NCBI GenBank assembly: GCA_022567305.1
Contig: JADFHF010000005.1
Coordinates: 62,001-126,000, forward strand
Reading direction: 5' to 3'
DNA from: Bacteroidota bacterium
GTDB lineage: Bacteria > Bacteroidota > Rhodothermia > Rhodothermales > UBA10348
Length of the DNA: 64,000 bases
A model generated the notes under the pieces. It was not told where the DNA came from. It ran no database searches and was given only the letters and a program-made list of their open reading frames with translations. The translations under genes were made by a program, and so were the position numbers. Shown here piece by piece: positions 18,178 through 26,512 of the stretch. Each line of letters begins with the position of its first letter. Position 1 is the stretch's first letter.

Positions 18178-18917
18178 GATGGAAACCGTTCAAGTAGAAT
18201 GCTTTCTAATTCGTTCACGTCTGTGAGGACAATGCAAGCTCCAGCGCTGACGAGGGCGAGCTGCATTGCTTCCTCACCTGAAGGAGCGATGCCGAGCGGC
18301 ACTGCGTTGGCGCCACGGGCAGCTTTCAAATCGTCCGGCGTATCGCCGATCATCCAGGCCTCGGCTACGCCCAGTTCTTGAATCGCTTTTTGTATCCCTT
18401 CCGGATCTGGTTTTACTCGTGCGTCATCCAAACCTATCAGGCATTTGAAAAAATGATCGATGCGGAATCGACGCAGGAACCAGGTCGCCTCGTCGCGCGG
18501 TCGACCGGTGACGATGGCGAGTGGGTAGCGCTCTGCGAGTTTGCTCAACAAGTCAGGTTTAATCAGGAGTCGTTCCTTCAAGCGAAGTCCCGGATAATTA
18601 TCGTATCCCAGGTAGAACTCCTGGAACACGTCCGTCACCTTTTCCAGCTCAACGCGAATGCCCTCAGCTGCCAGCAAATCACGCGTGAGCTCCCAATCGT
18701 TGGTGGCGTTTCCACGCTCCTTCGCTTTTGAAATCATTTGGTTGGTCAACCTGCATCCGAAAACATCCGCCGTTCGAATCACACATACTCGATACGAACC
18801 GCGCACATCGGCGAGAACGCCATCCATATCGAAAACGATCGCATCGGGGCTAGGAGGCTGCAGCCGGGGTCGCCAGTTCGGATTGACAGAGTTGATCTGT
18901 TGAGGTCCAAGATTCAT
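18174..18917 (-). CDS. HAD-superfamily (IA) hydrolase, candidate histidinol-phosphatase
   Basis: This is a HAD phosphatase of 247 residues. The nucleophile motif I is [16 protein letters not shown], motif II Thr in AIVTGRP, motif III Lys in ARVKPDPEG and motif [13 protein letters not shown], so all catalytic residues are present. It sits between hisG and hisB with 4-bp overlap into hisB. No other histidinol-phosphate phosphatase is in the operon, so it is the best candidate for that step. This is inference: family IA also contains general phosphoglycolate-type phosphatases. The first 22 residues are a proline/asparagine-rich extension. Confidence 0.7.
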   Translation of the reverse strand: MNLGPQQINSVNPNWRPRLQPPSPDAIVFDMDGVLADVRGSYRVCVIRTADVFGCRLTNQMISKAKERGNATNDWELTRDLLAAEGIRVELEKVTDVFQEFYLGYDNYPGLRLKERLLIKPDLLSKLAERYPLAIVTGRPRDEATWFLRRFRIDHFFKCLIGLDDARVKPDPEGIQKAIQELGVAEAWMIGDTPDDLKAARGANAVPLGIAPSGEEAMQLALVSAGACIVLTDVNELESILLERFPS

Positions 18918-18943
18918 GTAAATCTGTTTCTTCGCTTTCGTGG

Positions 18944-19822
18944 CTATGGGACAATCTGATCGACCGATGACACCACGATGTCCGTACCTCCGGCAGCTTT
19001 CAGGGCCGGAAGAAGAGTAGGAAGATCCGATCGTGGCACGGCGGCGCGAACTGCGAACCCTGCATCTCCAAATAGGGGCGCTACCGTGGCTTCCCGCATG
19101 CAGGGCAATAATGCCACGACAGCGTGGAGTCGGTCACTGGAAGCGTTTATTTCGAGCATCACGCGCCGGCGCGCTTCAAGTACGCTTTGAAGCACGAGTC
19201 CGAGCGCTTCTATACGTTCTCGTTTCCCGGCGTCCGCCATAGCAGCCCGACTGGCAAACAACCGCGTGGAGGAGCGCATGATCGTGTCAATAACGGTGAG
19301 ACGATTGGCGCGTAGCGTCGCTCCTGTTGCAGTAATGTCGATGATGACGTCGGCGTCCTCGGGGGGGAAGACTTCCGTTGCCCCGTAGGAACGAACGAAA
19401 TTAGCGTCGATGTTTTTGTCGCGAATCCAAGTCTGCGCGATTCGTACGTATTCGGACGTCACGATCAGCCGGCCGTCCGAAAGTGAACCGCTCGCCGCGA
19501 TTTCAGGTGGAGCTGCTGCAACCAGTCGCACGGAATCAAGCCGCGTGTCGAGAATTTCAACAACGTCTGCACCAAGTTCTTTTACCCAATCGGCACCGGC
19601 GAATCCGACGTCTCGTCTACCGAGAGCAATCATCTCGATGATATTCTGCGGCTTCATCGATTTGGCAACAGCGTTCGACAATGAAACGAGTGGACGATAG
19701 TCGCGATCGGAGCTCTGGACATTGATTCCAGCATCGGACAGAAGCGTGAGAACGCCCGATTCCATTCTACCTTTCGGCAAGCCGAGCTTGAGCGGCTTTA
19801 CTTTTGATATGATTTCTACCAT
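18944..19822 (-). CDS. hisG: ATP phosphoribosyltransferase, long form
   Basis: This first and committed enzyme joins ATP and PRPP. At 292 residues it is the long HisG(L) form: catalytic domains (KLGLPKGRME, VGFAGADWVKE, DIIDITATGATLRANRL-type phosphate loop) followed from about residue 218 by the ACT-like regulatory domain (RRRVMLEINA through GTDIVVSSVDQIV). That domain makes the enzyme feedback-inhibited by histidine, so the pathway has enzyme-level control in addition to the attenuator upstream. The HAD gene starts 26 bp downstream. Start chosen at the first Met, two codons before the conserved region. Confidence 0.94.
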   Translation of the reverse strand: MVEIISKVKPLKLGLPKGRMESGVLTLLSDAGINVQSSDRDYRPLVSLSNAVAKSMKPQNIIEMIALGRRDVGFAGADWVKELGADVVEILDTRLDSVRLVAAAPPEIAASGSLSDGRLIVTSEYVRIAQTWIRDKNIDANFVRSYGATEVFPPEDADVIIDITATGATLRANRLTVIDTIMRSSTRLFASRAAMADAGKRERIEALGLVLQSVLEARRRVMLEINASSDRLHAVVALLPCMREATVAPLFGDAGFAVRAAVPRSDLPTLLPALKAAGGTDIVVSSVDQIVP

Positions 19823-19867
19823 GAGGTTCGGTTTGTTGGGGGATCCGATACCTCGATGGGGATTCGC

Positions 19868-19901
19868 CTAAACAAGAAACGCCGACCATCGAGGCCGGCG
19901 T
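19868..19901 (-). terminator. attenuator terminator in the his leader
   Basis: On the minus strand a GC-rich hairpin (19901 to 19879; nine pairs including one G-T wobble, 5-nt loop TCGAT) is followed by TTTCTTGTTTAG. It lies 31 nt after the His-rich leader peptide stop and about 57 nt before hisG, where an attenuator should be. Its ascending arm contains GGCCTC (minus strand, + coordinates 19891-19896), exactly complementary to GAGGCC inside the leader reading frame (19953-19958), which gives an alternative antiterminator pairing. Confidence 0.8.
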
Positions 19902-19932
19902 CCGGTATTCTACTGGGATCAGGAGCTTTGAA

Positions 19933-20013
19933 TCAACAAGTCACCCGGGCCAGGCCTCTGTGTAAGAAGTGGCTGTGATGATGCCGAGTGCTATGATGGC
20001 GTCTGTAGCTCAT
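19933..20013 (-). CDS. hisL: his operon leader peptide (26 residues, seven His)
   Basis: A short frame begins ATG at 20013 and ends TGA at 19933. It contains HHSTRHHHSHFLH: seven His codons among 26, with a CAT-CAT pair and a CAT-CAT-CAC triplet. The last His is codon 18, directly before the GAGGCC segment (codons 19-21) that can pair with the terminator arm. Stalling at His codons when charged tRNA-His is scarce would leave that segment free, form the antiterminator and let transcription reach hisG. Translation to the stop would cover it and allow termination. No good Shine-Dalgarno sequence is visible; the promoter may make a nearly leaderless transcript. Confidence 0.85.
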   Translation of the reverse strand: MSYRRHHSTRHHHSHFLHRGLARVTC

Positions 20014-20021
20014 GAACATTC

Positions 20022-20049
20022 AATATACAGCAGAATAGGTGGAATGCAA
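20022..20049 (-). promoter_or_regulatory. candidate promoter of the his operon
   Basis: On the minus strand TTGCAT (20044-20049) and TATATT (20022-20027) are separated by 16 bp. The start point would fall only a few bases before the leader ATG at 20013. The sequence around the downstream box (TATATTG) also partly resembles the Bacteroidota -7 element. Assigned by position and box match only. Confidence 0.45.
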
Positions 20050-20352
20050 TGTGCGCCGTTTCCTATCCATTTTTTTGCCCATTCATTGTGCATAACGAGA
20101 CAGAATACCGGCGGATTTGCCGGGAATTGATAATTCAATTTCTTCATAGGAGGCGTACAGTCTGTCGGAATTCGCGTACGGAAAACTACTACGAGTAGGT
20201 GTGGAGGTCGATTACTTCCAGAACTCGACTTTGATTACACACGGATGCAGAGATTGCTGAACACTAGCAACCGCCACTGTGCGTACATATAGCAGGCACC
20301 AGATTCACGCCATCCCTTAGGCTTCACTACGTGCACACACACCAATCGAGCC
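20050..20352. other. intergenic region between divergent his operon and electron-transfer cluster
   Basis: No coding frame, RNA gene or clear repeat is visible in this 300-bp stretch. It should hold the promoter of the plus-strand cluster starting at 20353, but I cannot point to convincing boxes. Confidence 0.4.
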
Positions 20353-21465
20353 ATGTGTTGCAAACAGCTTTTCTCAATCCTTGCAAGTTTTCTGATCGGT
20401 GTTATTGTTGTCGGGCACTTCTTCGCTCAAGAAGCCGACACAACCGATGTCTTCGGGTTTGATGACATCGAAGAAGAAGCACCTTCCACCATCTCCGCCG
20501 CAAGTTGGACTGACATGATCCACCTCAGTGGTCGGTTCGACGTCGTTATGGAGGTCCAAAGTCCAATGGAGGATGGTGACGTTCGGCAGTCTCGATTTCG
20601 AAACTACCACAAGTTTCTGTTTCTAAAGGTTACAGCTGATGACGGTTTTATCCTCGACGCCGAAGTACTGGATCTGTCCTATTACGAAATCAAATATAAA
20701 TTCACAAAAGCATACAGCGTCCGCGCAGGTAAAATCTGGGTACCCTTTGGTGCTACACCTTTCCACCACTACTACGGCGGTGCTCAAGGTGACCCGTTTG
20801 AGGGTCTTCTTTTGCCCAACGTCTGGTCCGAATTCGGCGCAACCCTCAACGGCCCTCTGTTCACGCGAGGTTCAATTCATGCAGAGGCCGACGCCTACGT
20901 CATTCGAGGCTTCCAGAATGATCCGAATGAGGTGCTGCAGTTTACAGGAGGTGGCGCCGACGACGTATTCGCGGTAGGCGGGCGGACGAAAGTTGGTTTC
21001 GGGTCTCGGTTTACACTCTGGGGCTCGGTGCTCTGCAATCGTTTCGGTCCAAACAACGACGGTGAGGTGCTGCTTTGGGGAGGCGATCTTTTGGCCGATT
21101 ACGGACTCGTCGACCTGCCGGTGCTACGCGATCTGCGCTTGCGCACCGCTTTCGCGCGAGCCGAAATTCGGGATATAATCCTGGTCGATCCACGCGACAG
21201 CAAGGACTATTGGTACTAACGTTATGGCGACTATGCCGAACTGACTTATCGCGGCTTCCGATATGTCCATCCGCGTCTACGTTACGGCACAATCATCGAT
21301 TTTGACGATCGCATCACGAATCGAGATACCCACACATGGGATCTGGCCCTGATGACCCGGCTCGGCCGTCAAGTGATGCTCCTCACCGAATACCAGTTCA
21401 ACCTGGAAGAAGTTAACGAGATCGACAACGACCTCCTCCGATTCCAGGTCATCTTCGAATTCTAA
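20353..21465 (+). pseudogene. outer-membrane beta-barrel protein, interrupted by one stop codon
   Basis: A signal peptide (hydrophobic segment ending near FFAQ) leads into an acidic linker and then repeated amphipathic strands rich in Gly, Tyr and Phe (YSVRAGKIWVPFGATPFHHYYGG). This is typical of a porin-like barrel. The frame is stopped by TAA at 21217-21219 after residue 288, yet continues in the same frame for 81 more codons and ends FQVIFEF, with the terminal Phe expected of a barrel. So one nonsense codon separates the last strands. It is first in a cluster with heme, FMN and cytochrome proteins. Alternatives are a one-base sequence error or stop readthrough. Confidence 0.75.
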
Positions 21466-21521
21466 CGCTAGCGATTAAAAAAATGATCACCTCTATACAT
21501 CAAATCTTAGAGAGGCACGCC

Positions 21522-22698
21522 ATGAAAAAAGCATTCTACACCACTACGGCCCTCGTCGTCCTGGCCTTCTTCGTGCTGCAAGGATGCGACCGTGACGGCA
21601 CGTTGGACGCCCTCGGTGACGAAACGCCCCGTCCCGAAAACCTCATGATCGCCGCTCACGTATCGACGCCTCCAGCCATCGACGGAGTGGCTGGACACCG
21701 CCTGGGATCAGGCGGAGTCGATCCTCATCTCAACCAGCGTAGCAGGCATTCCTGCATTTGCGGGCTACGGTGGACGCCGTTACCAGGTCGAAATGAAGGC
21801 CGTTTACGACGACGGCTTTGTCTACTTCCTGGCGCGTTACAATGATGCTCGCCTCGATACGGACCGCGAACCCTGGTACGTTAATCCGGCGACCGATTCG
21901 TGGAAGCAAGAGTCCCGGTATCCTCAATTCGACGAGACCGGTAAGTTGATACTACAGGGTTTTTACGAAGACAAGTTTTCTCTGATGTGGGAGGCTTCGC
22001 CGGTGGAAGGATTTGCCCAAAGTGGCTGTGCTGTGTCTTGCCACGTCGGCCTCTCTCCATTTGAAAATGACAAGGGCAAGACGGCGCTCAAGTACACCAA
22101 TAATTTTGACGAAGTTCTGGATATGTGGCATCTGAAATTCGTCCACAGCGCCGGTACCTCCATTCCTACAATAGACGACCAGCATACGAACTGGACAAGT
22201 ACGGCAAGCAACGGTGGCCGCCACAGCGACCCTGGTGTCAATTCATACGCCAATAACAAGCAGACACTCGACGGCAAAACAGTGCCTCTCTACGCACTGA
22301 AAAGCCCGAGTGCCCCGTACTTCTGGATCACACCGGAACAGCGTACAACAGGAGAAGCCCTTCAGGTCATAACTGCCCATGACAATGGTGACCTCAGCCT
22401 CTCCGACGGCACACGCATCTCAGCCTCCGATCCTGACTTTCAGCGTGGGGGCGACTTTCAACCACCGAGTGTATATATCCGTATACCTGATGGAGATCGG
22501 GCCGACATCGTGGCCAAGGCTGTTTACGGTAGCGGCTTCTGGACAGTTGAGATCAAGCGGGCACTGACGACCGGTAGCAATGTCGACGTGCAGTTCGATG
22601 ATTTATCGAAGGACCATCCGTTCGGAGTTGCTGTGTTCGACAATGCGGCAATCGCCCACGCGACGTCTTCAGAGTCCGTTTTTCTGCGGTTCAAATAA
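21522..22698 (+). pseudogene. ethylbenzene-dehydrogenase-like heme-binding lipoprotein, frameshifted
   Basis: The gene starts at 21522 with a lipoprotein signal (hydrophobic core, FFVLQGC). The frame runs to PAIDGV near 21684. One extra base then moves it to the frame LDTAWDQAESILISTS, which continues through to 22698. The domain is the DOMON-like heme fold of the ethylbenzene dehydrogenase gamma type, and a CxxxCH motif (GCAVSCHVG) could attach heme. Read without the shift it is a normal surface electron carrier of about 390 residues. Whether the shift is mutation or sequence error cannot be told, but both neighbouring genes of the same set are also interrupted. Confidence 0.75.
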
Positions 22699-22711
22699 TC
22701 CTGATACTGCC

Positions 22712-23332
22712 ATGAATCCTCTGAACGAGCTGAAGTTGGGCACGCTGCGAATGCCGGCCAAGCTGCTTCTTACCGCAGTTCTATTCACCCTGGGGACGGG
22801 TTACCTCTTTGCCCTCTCCAACGTAGCCCTGAAAATCGGCTTCCTACCAGACGATGTGGCGCTTCATTACTTCGGTAACGAAGCTTCTCGCCAGGCATTG
22901 GAGGCTATAGAAGATGACGCGGCAGCGGCGGTTGACTCCGAGGGAGGCATCGTAGAAGATGACGCGGTCAGCTTTGACGATCTTGACCAGGACGCGGGCA
23001 TCTCCGACGAACCCTTCGTTCCGATAAGGACGCTGGAGACGCTCATCTCGGAAGGGCACTTCCATCTCTTTGGCTACACCTCAATCTTCTTCCTGTGCGG
23101 CCTCGTTATTATTTTCGCGGAGCTTCCGCGATGGTTCAAAAACACGCTTATCGTGGCCCCGTTCGCGGCCTCGGTATTAGACATCTGGAGCATGCTGCTT
23201 ACCCGATCCGTCGGGCCCAACTTCTCCTGGATGTTGATCATTTCCGGAACCGTGATGGCGGTGTCATTCTTTTTTGTTTTTGCCATCGGTATGTACCAAC
23301 TGTGGTTCCAGAAACAATCAGTAACCGCCTGA
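22712..23332 (+). CDS. four-helix inner-membrane protein of the electron-transfer cluster
   Basis: This 206-residue protein has a membrane segment near residues 17-40, a long acidic periplasmic loop (rich in Glu/Asp/Ala, about residues 60-100), then three more membrane segments. A conserved-looking EGHFHLFGY at the start of the second segment offers His residues that could bind heme b or quinone. The start at 22712 is the first Met before the first segment. It is intact between two broken genes. Family not recognised; a role in passing electrons to the FMN and heme proteins is inference from position. Confidence 0.6.
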   Translation: MNPLNELKLGTLRMPAKLLLTAVLFTLGTGYLFALSNVALKIGFLPDDVALHYFGNEASRQALEAIEDDAAAAVDSEGGIVEDDAVSFDDLDQDAGISDEPFVPIRTLETLISEGHFHLFGYTSIFFLCGLVIIFAELPRWFKNTLIVAPFAASVLDIWSMLLTRSVGPNFSWMLIISGTVMAVSFFFVFAIGMYQLWFQKQSVTA

Positions 23333-23336
23333 ACCC

Positions 23337-23930
23337 ATGAACCGATTCATATCATCAATTGCGAGAACCCTCAGTGCTCTGCTAGTGAGTTCGTTCCTGT
23401 TATTCACCATCGATGGCGAAGCTGTTGCACAGGTAGCCAGAAAAAGCGAGGTAGTAAGCCTGAAAGAAGGGCTGAAGCAAATGCTTCAGCAAGAGGGGGC
23501 CGTGAAGTTAAAAAGCTCACAGTGACTGTAGACGCGGCGCAGGCCGGCACTCTCAAAAAGCAATACGGCGGTGGAGACGACGGGTACCTACACCATTTAC
23601 CGGGGACTCGATGCTGAGGACGAGGCGATTGGGTCGGTAGTCATTGTCAACGAGCCGGGCAAGGAAGGCCCGCTTCAGATTATCGTGGCGCTTCGACCCG
23701 ATGGAGAGATCTACGACGTGGGGTTCACAATCTTCGGCGAAGATAAAGGAAAACCGGCGCTGTCCTGGGGAAATCTGAAGCAGTACCTCGGGAAAACGCT
23801 CGATGACCAGATTGTGCTGGGTCGCGACATCGATGGTGTCAGCGGGGCCACCTGGACGTCTACATTGGTGGCTGCTGCGGTAAAAAAAGCGTTAGTCGTT
23901 TACAACACCTTCGTACACGAGAGCGAATAG
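23337..23930 (+). pseudogene. FMN-binding domain protein, two compensating frameshifts
   Basis: The N-terminal part (signal peptide, then KEGLKQMLQQEGAVK) is in the frame of the ATG at 23337. The segment KKLTVTVDAAQAGTLKKQYGG follows in a second frame (about 23512-23570). From 23571 the original frame resumes with ETTGTYTIYRG and runs to the conserved DGVSGATWTSTLV, the site where FMN is covalently bound to Thr in FMN_bind proteins. The FMN site is intact. The shifts border short A and G runs, so sequencing error is possible. With both shifts real, about 20 residues would be garbled and a stop would end the product at 62 residues. Confidence 0.75.
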
Positions 23931-23945
23931 ATTCTGGAGAATGCC

Positions 23946-24341
23946 ATGTTAAAACAAATACTCTATAGCGTGATCCTGTCTCTGGCCCTGTTGGGCTGCG
24001 GCACCGAAAACCCGTTCGATCGGGGCGAAGACTTTGACGACGGGACGGCGGTAACGCCGGGTCCCGGTGGAAACGTGTCCTTTGCGACGAACATTAAACC
24101 CGTTCTGAAGAAGTGCACCAGCTGCCACTCCGGAGGCACGGGAGGATGGACCTACGACGGCGGCACGAACGCCTACATGCAAGCCACTTCGGTCGTCGAT
24201 GCGGATAACCCTGAAAACAGTCTGTTGCTGTTAAAGGGAACGGGTAAGAACGGCCACGGCGGCGGCGCGATCTTCAGCATTACCAGCGACGACTACAAGG
24301 CCCTCCTAGCGTGGATCCAAGGCGGTGTCCCTGAGGGATAA
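23946..24341 (+). CDS. monoheme cytochrome c lipoprotein
   Basis: This 131-residue protein has a lipoprotein signal (LALLGC) and one heme c motif CTSCH following a helix of the type FATNIKPVLKKCTSCHSGG. A distal region with few Met residues follows. It resembles the small cytochromes found with surface oxidoreductases. It begins 15 bp after the FMN-binding gene and closes the cluster 20353-24341. It is intact, unlike three of the other members. Confidence 0.8.
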   Translation: MLKQILYSVILSLALLGCGTENPFDRGEDFDDGTAVTPGPGGNVSFATNIKPVLKKCTSCHSGGTGGWTYDGGTNAYMQATSVVDADNPENSLLLLKGTGKNGHGGGAIFSITSDDYKALLAWIQGGVPEG

Positions 24342-24406
24342 CGAAGTCCAGACATCCACTAATGCAGGTCAGAATTCGGAGGTCCGATAACGTTCAGGAG
24401 CTCTCG

Positions 24407-24997
24407 TTATACCCAACCGAAACGGATTAGCGTCTTGTTGGCTCGCCAGGCGAAAAGTGCTGCAAATGCAATCAGAATCAGGTTCATCACCGGGCTATAC
24501 GTGCGATAAACTTGCATACCGAGAATGATCGCGGTGATGACCAGGAACAGGCAAAAGGTTGCCAATTTCTTTCTCCGCACACGCATGGGTTTCAACACTG
24601 CGCTGAACCCCTCTGGGATGGGGCTATCAGGATCGATTTCGGCGATTCGTTCTTCAATGCGTGGTTGCAGATTTAAATGCACATAGGAAAGAAGCCCCAT
24701 CAAAGCGAACACCAGTAGTGTTTTGATCAGTATGGTCCAGTTCTGCCATAATGCTTCAATCCCAAGAGGCCCGAAAACGAGTAGTAACAGGCCCGTTACC
24801 AGTACACTGGATTGGAACACGTAGCAGCGTGCTGCTCCACGGCGTATGATATTTTCCATGTAGCGGTCTGTAGCATAGACGAAATCGGTCCCCATCAATG
24901 CTCGCTCGTTCACGACAATCAGGTTGAAGAGCGGTACGGACATGAAAACAAAGCTGAGGATGTGCAGAAATTTTATTAGGTCAGTAAGATTTTCCAT
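24407..24997 (-). CDS. five-helix integral membrane protein
   Basis: This 196-residue membrane protein has five hydrophobic segments, at about residues 8-30, 57-77, 86-108, 144-165 and 168-185. His residues in the first (FLHILSF) and third (YVHLNL) segments are placed like heme ligands in CopD/PuuD-type membrane proteins. I cannot place it in a named family. It is convergent with the electron-transfer cluster, so co-transcription is excluded. Confidence 0.6.
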   Translation of the reverse strand: MENLTDLIKFLHILSFVFMSVPLFNLIVVNERALMGTDFVYATDRYMENIIRRGAARCYVFQSSVLVTGLLLLVFGPLGIEALWQNWTILIKTLLVFALMGLLSYVHLNLQPRIEERIAEIDPDSPIPEGFSAVLKPMRVRRKKLATFCLFLVITAIILGMQVYRTYSPVMNLILIAFAALFAWRANKTLIRFGWV

Positions 24998-25100
24998 CGT
25001 CTCTCTCCCGATTGTTGCAATAGTGTCGTCTTACAGTGAGCACAAGAATAATTTCGCTGTCCCCCGTATGATTATTTCTTTTTCTGCCACGAGTCGCGGT

Positions 25101-25331
25101 TTAGAATACATTCCAAGCGGAGAAATAAATATTATCGTTCTTGTCAAAGCTCCCGCACCTCGGATAATGTTCATCGGATCCGACAAAGATGTTTCCGCCG
25201 ATCTCTCCCCAAAGGGCGTCTGTGAAAGCGTAGCGAACTGAAGGGATGAGATAGCCATCTTTTTCGGAGACTCCAGAGAAAACGAACAGGTTGAAAAGAA
25301 GCGCTCGGTGAAACAGGGGCTGGGTCTATCT
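25101..25331 (-). pseudogene. C-terminal relic of an outer-membrane protein
   Basis: On the minus strand an open frame without a start codon reads PLFHRALLFNLFVFSGV, then YLIPSVRYAFTDALWGEIG, then FDKNDNIYFSAWNVF and a stop at 25101. Alternating hydrophobic strands and a terminal Phe are the end of a beta-barrel, similar to DUF1302-type outer-membrane proteins. The upstream part of the gene is missing or in other frames with stops. It lies upstream of the membrane protein at 24407-24997 on the same strand. Confidence 0.6.
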
Positions 25332-25389
25332 CAGTGTAGCTGTCCAGCGCAACTCGTCCCGAGCCGTTGCCAGAACTTAAGTCCAATGT

Positions 25390-25698
25390 GCGTTCGGCAG
25401 TAGGTCAAGCTGCCTGGAAACGGATGAAGCACTTTGACCAGGTGACCGACGCCACTCTGCCCCAAACATCGCACCATTTTCTAGGAATGCTCGCCGTTGA
25501 TCCAGCGTACCAGGGAAAGAGTTATGGTACCCGGCTACTTGAGTGAGTTAAGGAGATGAGTAATTCTGAACACTCCTTAGGGGTCACCCTGACCACGGAA
25601 ACCGCACAGAACGTTGAGTACTACATCTGACACGGCTTTGACGTGCGGGGTGAAGTAGATTTTGGTGAACTCACGTCCTGGAGTATGCGCTGGTAGAA
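25390..25698 (+). pseudogene. GNAT acetyltransferase relic with in-frame stops
   Basis: In one plus-strand frame the remnant reads HFLGMLAVDPAYQGKSYGTRLLE, the acetyl-CoA-binding beta4-alpha3 part of a GNAT protein. It continues with GVTLTTETAQNVEYY and HGFDVRGEVDFGELTSWSMRW to a stop at 25696-25698. Stops interrupt it after LLE and after VEYYI, and no N-terminus is present. Two internal stops make sequencing error unlikely. Confidence 0.65.
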
Positions 25699-25780
25699 TC
25701 CCGATTTCCGGGATCTTCCGACCGAATGAATTCGGACGGGGGCGTATTATGGCGGACATCAGTTAAATACTCCCGCAATC

Positions 25781-26158
25781 ATGAAATCCATCTCAACACC
25801 ATCCGCACCCACTCCGGCCGGCCACTATTCACAAGCGATTGTGCACAATGGACTAATCTTCATCTCAGGTCAGCTAGCGGTGGATCCTACAACCGGAGAA
25901 GTCCGGAACGGACCCATAGAAGAACAGACTCGGCTTGTCCTAAAGAATTTGAGTGCGATTTTGAGCGCTGCCGGCAGTGATAAGAATCATGTCATAAAAG
26001 TCACTGTCTATGTGTCTGACATAGATCTGTGGGGCGCAGTCAATGACGTTTATAGCGAATTTTTTGAATCTCATCGCCCGGCACGAGCTGTTGTTCCGAG
26101 CAGGGACCTTCATCACGGTTGTCTGATTGAGCTGGAGGCCATCGCGGCCGTGATCTAA
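25781..26158 (+). CDS. RidA family enamine/imine deaminase
   Basis: This 125-residue Rid protein has the family pattern GHYSQAIVHNGLIFISGQLAVDPTTGE, a C-terminal RPARAVVPS block with the carboxylate-binding Arg, and the terminal LIELEAIAAV. RidA hydrolyses reactive enamines made by PLP enzymes to ketones and ammonia in the cytosol. It is a single gene between two relics. The residues of the archetypal RidA active site are present, but subfamily assignment by eye is uncertain. Confidence 0.88.
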   Translation: MKSISTPSAPTPAGHYSQAIVHNGLIFISGQLAVDPTTGEVRNGPIEEQTRLVLKNLSAILSAAGSDKNHVIKVTVYVSDIDLWGAVNDVYSEFFESHRPARAVVPSRDLHHGCLIELEAIAAVI

Positions 26159-26512
26159 CGATTCGCAAGTACAAGTGGAGAAGCGAGTTGATATGGCTGC
26201 GAATGTCGGTCTAGGTGTAATCGTCACAACCGGATTTGGATATACGAGAGGCGATGGTGTTGCTGTTATTCCAGTCGGCTCACTAGGGCCGTAGTGAATT
26301 ATTCAAGTGCCCGATTCTCCACTTCCGACGGGATGAATCCGCGGGAGGGGGTCAAAGGTGTCCAGTCTTGGTTTGACACAAACCAGTGCCCCCAAGCGGG
26401 CATTCATAATGAAATCGATACGAGGGCCGAGCTAAAGAACTACGACCCTCGGCTGGCGGAATTGATCAAAACAGTTTTTCCTGACACCGAGTGGCGCCCC
26501 ACGTGCCCGACA
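26159..26512 (+). other. 354 bp without a recognisable intact gene
   Basis: A 74-codon frame at 26294-26518 (GTG start) ends with YDPRLAELIKTVFPDTEWRPTC, which looks like real protein sequence. A second frame just upstream carries VGLGVIVTTGFGYTRGDGVAVIPVG. The two do not join into a family I know and the region has stops in all frames. Probably relics; not assigned. Confidence 0.35.

Noticed and set aside
24388-24413. Possible terminator hairpin ataacg...cgttat after the cytochrome gene
   Set aside because: Only six pairs, a large loop and no T-run; too weak to call.
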